A stretch of 10,068 nt of DNA, taken from the NCBI GenBank assembly GCA_028872645.1, contig JAPKDK010000095.1:1-10068 (forward strand), in the 5' to 3' direction. Of this stretch, positions 6,994-10,068 are shown piece by piece; position 1 is the stretch's first letter, and each line of letters begins with the position of its first letter. The notes beneath the pieces are model-generated. The model searched no databases. It had not been told where the DNA came from and saw only the letters and a list, made by a program, of their open reading frames with translations. The translations under genes and the position numbers were made by a program. This DNA is from Verrucomicrobiota bacterium (lineage in GTDB: Bacteria > Verrucomicrobiota > Verrucomicrobiia > Limisphaerales > UBA1100).

Positions 6994-7722
6994 TCAGGCG
7001 AATTGGGCCTGGTTTTCCGTCACGAATGCCTCTGCTTGGGGCAAGGTTTTCGGCGTGCCGATGTCGAGGAATGCGGCTTCCACGGGATGGGCTCGGAGGC
7101 CGTTTTTTTTATTGAGCAGATTGGGAAACACTTCGCGCTCCAAACTCAACGGGCGTGTTTCTGGAAAGCTTTCCAGCACCGAATGGCGCAGCAAATAAAT
7201 GCCGCCGTTGATGTGGCCCGCGCCGGGTTGTTTCTCTTCGAAGGCGGTGATGCGGTCGGAGGCATCGGTGTGCACGCTGCCGTAGCGGGCGGTGTCCGGC
7301 ACGGCGCGGGTGATCATCACGCCATCGGCTTCGCCGAGGTCATTGCACACCGCGGCCACGTTTGCGAAAATGAGCGAGTCGCCATTCGCAACCAACCACG
7401 CTTCGGGAGATGCGCCGCATTCTGCTGCGGCAAAGGCCAGGCCGCCGCCGGTTCCCATGGGTTTGAGTTCGGCTACGCATTGCACGTTCATTTCCGGAAC
7501 GGGCTGTGTGGAAAAGTGGTTTACCACATATTCCGAACCGTAACCGGTGGAGATCACCACGTCGCGCACGCCTTGGGCTTTGAGCCAGCGGACGATCCAT
7601 TCGACAAAGGGTTTGCCGTTAACGGGCGCCATTGGCTTGGGGAGGTCGCCGAGTAAATCCTTCACGCGCGTGCCGAAGCCGCCGGCGAGAATGAGCGCGG
7701 TGATGTCACTCGGCGCAGGCAT
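6994..7722 (-). CDS. hddC: Sugar-1-phosphate nucleotidyltransferase, HddC-like
   Basis: A 242-residue NTP_transferase. The signature ILAGGFGTRVKDLLGDLPKP (11-30) followed by M contains the nucleotide-binding loop and the catalytic-region PKPM. GTGGG (90-94) and the metal-binding NGDS (113-116) follow, as do GGIYLL and a late FLDIGTP. Size and motifs match HddC (D-glycero-alpha-D-manno-heptose 1-phosphate guanylyltransferase) and related single-domain cytosolic enzymes. The hddA-like kinase is the next gene downstream, supporting the heptose route; a glucose- or mannose-1-phosphate substrate cannot be excluded from motifs. The start ATG overlaps the SDR stop by 1 nt (TAATG), indicating translational coupling. 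An intrinsic terminator follows. Confidence 0.9.
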   Translation of the reverse strand: MPAPSDITALILAGGFGTRVKDLLGDLPKPMAPVNGKPFVEWIVRWLKAQGVRDVVISTGYGSEYVVNHFSTQPVPEMNVQCVAELKPMGTGGGLAFAAAECGASPEAWLVANGDSLIFANVAAVCNDLGEADGVMITRAVPDTARYGSVHTDASDRITAFEEKQPGAGHINGGIYLLRHSVLESFPETRPLSLEREVFPNLLNKKNGLRAHPVEAAFLDIGTPKTLPQAEAFVTENQAQFA

Positions 7723-8654
7723 TACACGTTTGAGTAAATTGTGTTGCGGATGATGGTGTAGCCTTTGATGAGCTCAGTGATGCCGCGGTCGAGATCCCAT
7801 TCGGTTTCAAAACCGGTGTCGAGCAGGCGTTTGTTGGACACGATGTAATCGCGTTTGTCGGGGTCTTCGCCCACCTCGGCTTCCACGTACACAAACTTTG
7901 GCAGGTGCCCCTGAATTTTGGCGCACAATTCGAGCTTGGAGAGATTGGCTTCTTCAAGACCGGCGTTGTAAGGCTTGCCTTTCATCGCGTCGAAATTATC
8001 GATGGCGTGTTGGAACACGCGGGCGATGTCGCGCACGTGAATGAAGTTGCGCTTGAAATGGCCCTCAAAAATCAGCAGAGCGCGGTCATTCACGGCGCGG
8101 TAAACGAAGTCGTTCACGAGCAAATCCAGCCGCATTCGCGGGGCCATTCCGAAGACGGTGGCGAGGCGGAAGCTCACGCTATTATCGCGCGCGAGCACTT
8201 CGGCTTCGGCAGCGACTTTTGTTTTTCCGTACAGTGTGATGGGGCGCAGCGGAGTTTCCTCGGTGCAAAATTTGCCTTCTTCGCCCACGCCGTAGCCGCT
8301 GTTGGTGATGGGCATAATGATACGTTGATCGGCGCTGGCGAGGTCGCAAATGAGTTTCACCGCGCCGTGATTCACGCTTTCAGCGGCGGCTTTGTCGTCA
8401 TTGCACAACGGTGCGCCGACGAGCGCAGCGAGTGGGATGATGACGTCGGCGACCTTGAGCAATGGCTTCACCACGTCGGCATCGCGGCAGTCGCCGCGCA
8501 CGATGTTGAAGGTGTCGAGATGGCAACAATCGCAGAGGCTGTTTTGGCGGAACAAAAAATTGTCCAACACAGTGACCTCGTGGCCGAGGCCGAGGAGGTG
8601 GGGAGTCATAATGGAGCCGAGATAACCAGCGCCGCCGGTGATGAGGATTTTCAT
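7722..8654 (-). CDS. NAD(P)-dependent nucleotide-sugar epimerase/dehydratase (extended SDR)
   Basis: A 310-residue extended short-chain dehydrogenase/reductase. The cofactor loop GGAGYLG is at 7-13, and D31 at the end of beta-2 (VTVLDNF) favours NAD. The active site has TNSGYG (117-122) and Y142-xxx-K146 in LYGKTK. C-terminal motifs RNFIHVRDIARVF and PYNAGLEEANLSK fit nucleotide-sugar substrates. Three Cys at 41-44 (CDCC) are unusual after beta-2. It could be a 4,6-dehydratase, an epimerase or a GDP-heptose dehydrogenase of the Cj1427 kind; the active site lacks the Asp-Glu pair typical of 4,6-dehydratases (TDE), which favours an epimerase/oxidoreductase. It starts 9 nt after the oxidase stop and ends overlapping the nucleotidyltransferase start, so it is likely co-transcribed with both. 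Confidence 0.9.
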   Translation of the reverse strand: MKILITGGAGYLGSIMTPHLLGLGHEVTVLDNFLFRQNSLCDCCHLDTFNIVRGDCRDADVVKPLLKVADVIIPLAALVGAPLCNDDKAAAESVNHGAVKLICDLASADQRIIMPITNSGYGVGEEGKFCTEETPLRPITLYGKTKVAAEAEVLARDNSVSFRLATVFGMAPRMRLDLLVNDFVYRAVNDRALLIFEGHFKRNFIHVRDIARVFQHAIDNFDAMKGKPYNAGLEEANLSKLELCAKIQGHLPKFVYVEAEVGEDPDKRDYIVSNKRLLDTGFETEWDLDRGITELIKGYTIIRNTIYSNV

Positions 8655-8663
8655 TTTTGTTAT

Positions 8664-9857
8664 TTAGTTAAATTCAAGTTGATTGATGATTTCCGTGCCG
8701 ATGGCGAGTGAGGCGGTGGCGGCGGGGCTGGGGGCGTTGAGGACGTGTAGGGCGCGGGTGCCGCGGGCGAAATGGAAATCCTGCACAAGGCCGCCTTCAG
8801 GTGTCATCGCCTGGGCACGCACGCCGGCTCCGCCGGGTTCCAAATCGGAAGGCTGAATGTCGGGCACGAGTTTTTGCAATTGTTTGCAGAAATGTTTTTT
8901 GCTGAATGAACCGTGCAATTCATTCACGCACATTTTTGGATATTTCAGAGCGAACCGCCAAAGGCCGACGTATGTGAGGGCGTCGAAGAGGTCGCGCAAA
9001 TTCAGATTGGTTTTGCGATAGCCTTCGCGAGCGAAGGCGAGCACGGCGTTGGGGCCGGCCTCGATGCCGCCGCCGATGAGGCGCGTGAAGTGGACGCCCA
9101 AAAATGGAAAGGCGGGGTCAGGCACGGGGTAAACGAGATGGCGGACGAGGTGTTGCGATTCGGGTTTAAGCTGAAAATATTCGCCGCGAAAGGGGACGAT
9201 GCGAAGATCACGCTTTTGGCCGGCGAGCTGGCTGACGCGGTCGCAATGGAGGCCGGCGCAGTTGATAATCCAATCGGCGGAGAAATCGCCCGCAGGGGTT
9301 TCGACCGTCCATTCGCTACCTTCGCGGAAGCCAGTGGCGCGGGCGTTGGTGATGACTTCCCCTCCCATTTTTTCAATGTTTTTGACCAAGGCGGTGACCA
9401 CGGCGGGGTAGTCGACGATGCCTTCCTGCGGTACTTTGAGCGCGGCGAGGCCGCCGACGTGCGGTTCGATTTCGCACATTTGGTCGCGGTTTAATTTTTC
9501 GATGCCTTGGAGTCCATTGGCTTGGCCGCGTTCAAAAAGTTTCTCCATGCGGGCGACCTCGGCGGGGTTGGTGGCCACGACGAGTTTGCCGCAAATCTCG
9601 TGCGGCACTTGATGTTCCGCGCAAAACTCGGCCATCTCGCGAATGCCCTCGACGGCGAGGCGGGCTTTGAGCGAGCCGGGGGTGTAATAGAGGCCGCAGT
9701 GGAGGACGCCGCTGTTGTTGCCGGTTTGGTGTTGGCCGGGCGCGGCTTCTTTTTCCAGTACGGTGACGTCCGCGCCGGGATGTTGGCGCAGCAATTGCCG
9801 TGCGGTGGCGAGACCCACAATGCCGCCGCCGATGATGAGAGTGGATGGGGTTTTCAG
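8664..9857 (-). CDS. lhgO: L-2-hydroxyglutarate oxidase family FAD enzyme, probable CTG start
   Basis: A 397-residue DAO-type flavoprotein. The FAD Rossmann motif GGGIVG is at 10-15 with the ribose-binding E35 (VTVLEKE). The family signature GQHQTGNNSGVLHCG (41-55), then YYTPGSLKA, is diagnostic for LhgO/L2HGDH, as are FRGEYFQL, PDPAFPFLGVHFTR and GGAGVRAQA. It oxidises L-2-hydroxyglutarate to 2-oxoglutarate; in E. coli LhgO electrons go to the membrane quinone pool. The frame stays open up to ATG 10010, but the extra 51 residues look non-coding and cover a large hairpin and a promoter. No ATG, GTG or TTG lies near the expected N-terminus. CTG 9857 is in frame, with AAGGAGG 6 nt upstream, and gives a normal N-terminus and family length. 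Its presence in a sugar operon is unexpected; a related 2-hydroxyacid substrate is possible. Confidence 0.9.
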   Translation of the reverse strand: MKTPSTLIIGGGIVGLATARQLLRQHPGADVTVLEKEAAPGQHQTGNNSGVLHCGLYYTPGSLKARLAVEGIREMAEFCAEHQVPHEICGKLVVATNPAEVARMEKLFERGQANGLQGIEKLNRDQMCEIEPHVGGLAALKVPQEGIVDYPAVVTALVKNIEKMGGEVITNARATGFREGSEWTVETPAGDFSADWIINCAGLHCDRVSQLAGQKRDLRIVPFRGEYFQLKPESQHLVRHLVYPVPDPAFPFLGVHFTRLIGGGIEAGPNAVLAFAREGYRKTNLNLRDLFDALTYVGLWRFALKYPKMCVNELHGSFSKKHFCKQLQKLVPDIQPSDLEPGGAGVRAQAMTPEGGLVQDFHFARGTRALHVLNAPSPAATASLAIGTEIINQLEFN

Positions 9858-9863
9858 CTCGCG

Positions 9864-9870
9864 CCTCCTT
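9864..9870 (-). promoter_or_regulatory. Strong Shine-Dalgarno deciding the lhgO start
   Basis: AAGGAGG on the minus strand, the best Shine-Dalgarno in the window, lies 6 nt before the in-frame CTG at 9857. No other start codon in that frame is at a usable distance, so this site argues for a non-canonical CTG start. Confidence 0.65.
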
Positions 9871-9876
9871 GAACGG

Positions 9877-9905
9877 AGGTTAGCAGAGAAGGGGGCTTTT
9901 GGAAA
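9877..9905 (-). promoter_or_regulatory. Candidate sigma70-type promoter for lhgO
   Basis: On the minus strand TTTCCA (9905-9900, 4 of 6 to TTGACA) and TAACCT (9882-9877, the three most conserved -10 positions) are separated by exactly 17 nt, with TGC before the -10 as in extended -10 promoters. Transcription would begin near 9870, giving a leader of only ~13 nt starting at the Shine-Dalgarno. This would exclude ATG 10010 as the start. Confidence 0.45.
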
Positions 9906-9923
9906 GACCTGTGAAAAGACCAA

Positions 9924-9958
9924 CTGGCCGGGGGTCCGTTTCCGAACCCCGCGGCCAG
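9924..9958. repeat. Strong GC-rich inverted repeat in the divergent intergenic region
   Basis: CTGGCCG-GGGGT pairs with ACCCC-G-CGGCCAG: 7 bp plus 5 bp with one bulged G, and two further possible pairs before a TTTC loop. It lies ~19 nt upstream of the candidate lhgO -35. On the minus strand it is followed by a loosely T-rich TTGGTCTTTTC, on the plus strand by no T tract. It could be a terminator for leftward readthrough, an operator, or part of a plus-strand leader. Confidence 0.6.
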
Positions 9959-10029
9959 CGGTAAAACCCGATAACTTCAAACAAGTTCCTTGGTTGACGG
10001 TGCCGTCCATGGCGATGTCTTCAAGGTTA

Positions 10030-10056
10030 CCTCAGTGGCGTTTAGCCACGGAGGAG
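10030..10056 (+). promoter_or_regulatory. RBS hairpin ahead of the right-edge plus-strand gene
   Basis: CCTC-A-GTGGC and GCCAC-G-GAGG form a 4 + 5 bp stem with one A/G mismatch around the loop GTTTA. The 3' arm contains the Shine-Dalgarno GGAGGAG (10050-10056), so the ribosome site would be masked when the hairpin forms. Two small stems lie upstream (AACTT/AAGTT at 9973-9987 and GACG/CGTC at 9996-10007). No known riboswitch family was recognised. Confidence 0.4.
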
Positions 10057-10061
10057 TTGCA

Positions 10062-10068
10062 ATGCCGC
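10062..10068 (+). CDS. First codons of a divergent gene, cut by window edge
   Basis: ATG 10062 follows GGAGG with a 7-nt spacer and opens a plus-strand frame of which only two codons (Met-Pro) and one base are visible. The support is the Shine-Dalgarno, its spacing and the divergent layout. Nothing can be said about the product. Confidence 0.35.

Noticed and set aside
6796..8711. Plus-strand ORFs of 286 codons (6796-7656) and 268 codons (7905-8711)
   Set aside because: Both lie antisense to the nucleotidyltransferase and SDR genes and show no motifs; one also crosses the intergenic terminator.
9858..10010. 51-codon N-terminal extension of lhgO from ATG 10010
   Set aside because: No similarity to the family, no Shine-Dalgarno at the ATG, and it spans the strong hairpin, a promoter and the strong AAGGAGG.
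9906..10061. Known riboswitch (TPP, cobalamin, c-di-GMP, FMN, SAM) in the divergent leader
   Set aside because: I looked for the conserved cores of these classes and saw none; only generic hairpins are supportable.
1..10068. tRNA, rRNA, CRISPR array, insertion sequence or attachment site
   Set aside because: No cloverleaf, repeat-spacer pattern, transposase motif or terminal inverted repeats were seen; coding density leaves little room.

Overview
The window is almost entirely coding on the minus strand and reads as one end of a nucleotide-sugar or surface-glycan biosynthesis locus. Nine minus-strand genes are packed tightly, with 1 to 11 nt overlaps or gaps of at most 11 nt inside each transcription unit. 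The DNA is moderately GC-rich and uses GCG/CGC-type codons heavily. The content suggests a Gram-negative-type bacterium with an elaborate LPS, capsule or exopolysaccharide. A member of the PVC group (for example Verrucomicrobiota) is possible, but this is only an impression; no rRNA or marker gene is present.

Reading in the direction of transcription (right to left), unit 1 is an LhgO-type L-2-hydroxyglutarate oxidase (8664-9857), an extended SDR nucleotide-sugar epimerase/dehydratase (7722-8654) and an HddC-like sugar-1-phosphate nucleotidyltransferase (6994-7722). It ends in a clear intrinsic terminator (6955-6983). The oxidase appears to start at a CTG codon behind a strong AAGGAGG and a compact promoter.

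Unit 2 starts after an AU-rich leader that can form alternative hairpins around the ribosome binding site. It encodes an HddA-like GHMP heptose-phosphate kinase (5721-6812), a miniature split thiamine-diphosphate enzyme resembling E1 alpha (5049-5717) and E1 beta (4492-5037), a DegT-family enzyme with His in place of the Schiff-base Lys, as in the ColD/RfbH 3-dehydratases (3297-4502), a B12-type radical SAM enzyme (1735-3300), and the first 575 residues of a PEP-synthase-like ATP-grasp enzyme resembling Campylobacter Cj1418 glutamine kinase (1-1727, cut by the window edge).

A working model: kinase and nucleotidyltransferase activate a heptose (GDP-D-glycero-D-manno-heptose route), the SDR and the PMP-type dehydratase remodel it to a deoxy-keto sugar, the split ThDP enzyme adds or removes a carbon unit, and the radical SAM and phosphotransfer enzymes decorate the product. 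The individual families are clear; the combined pathway is inference. The right edge (9858-10068) is a divergent intergenic region with strong hairpins and the probable first codons of a plus-strand gene whose Shine-Dalgarno lies in a hairpin.
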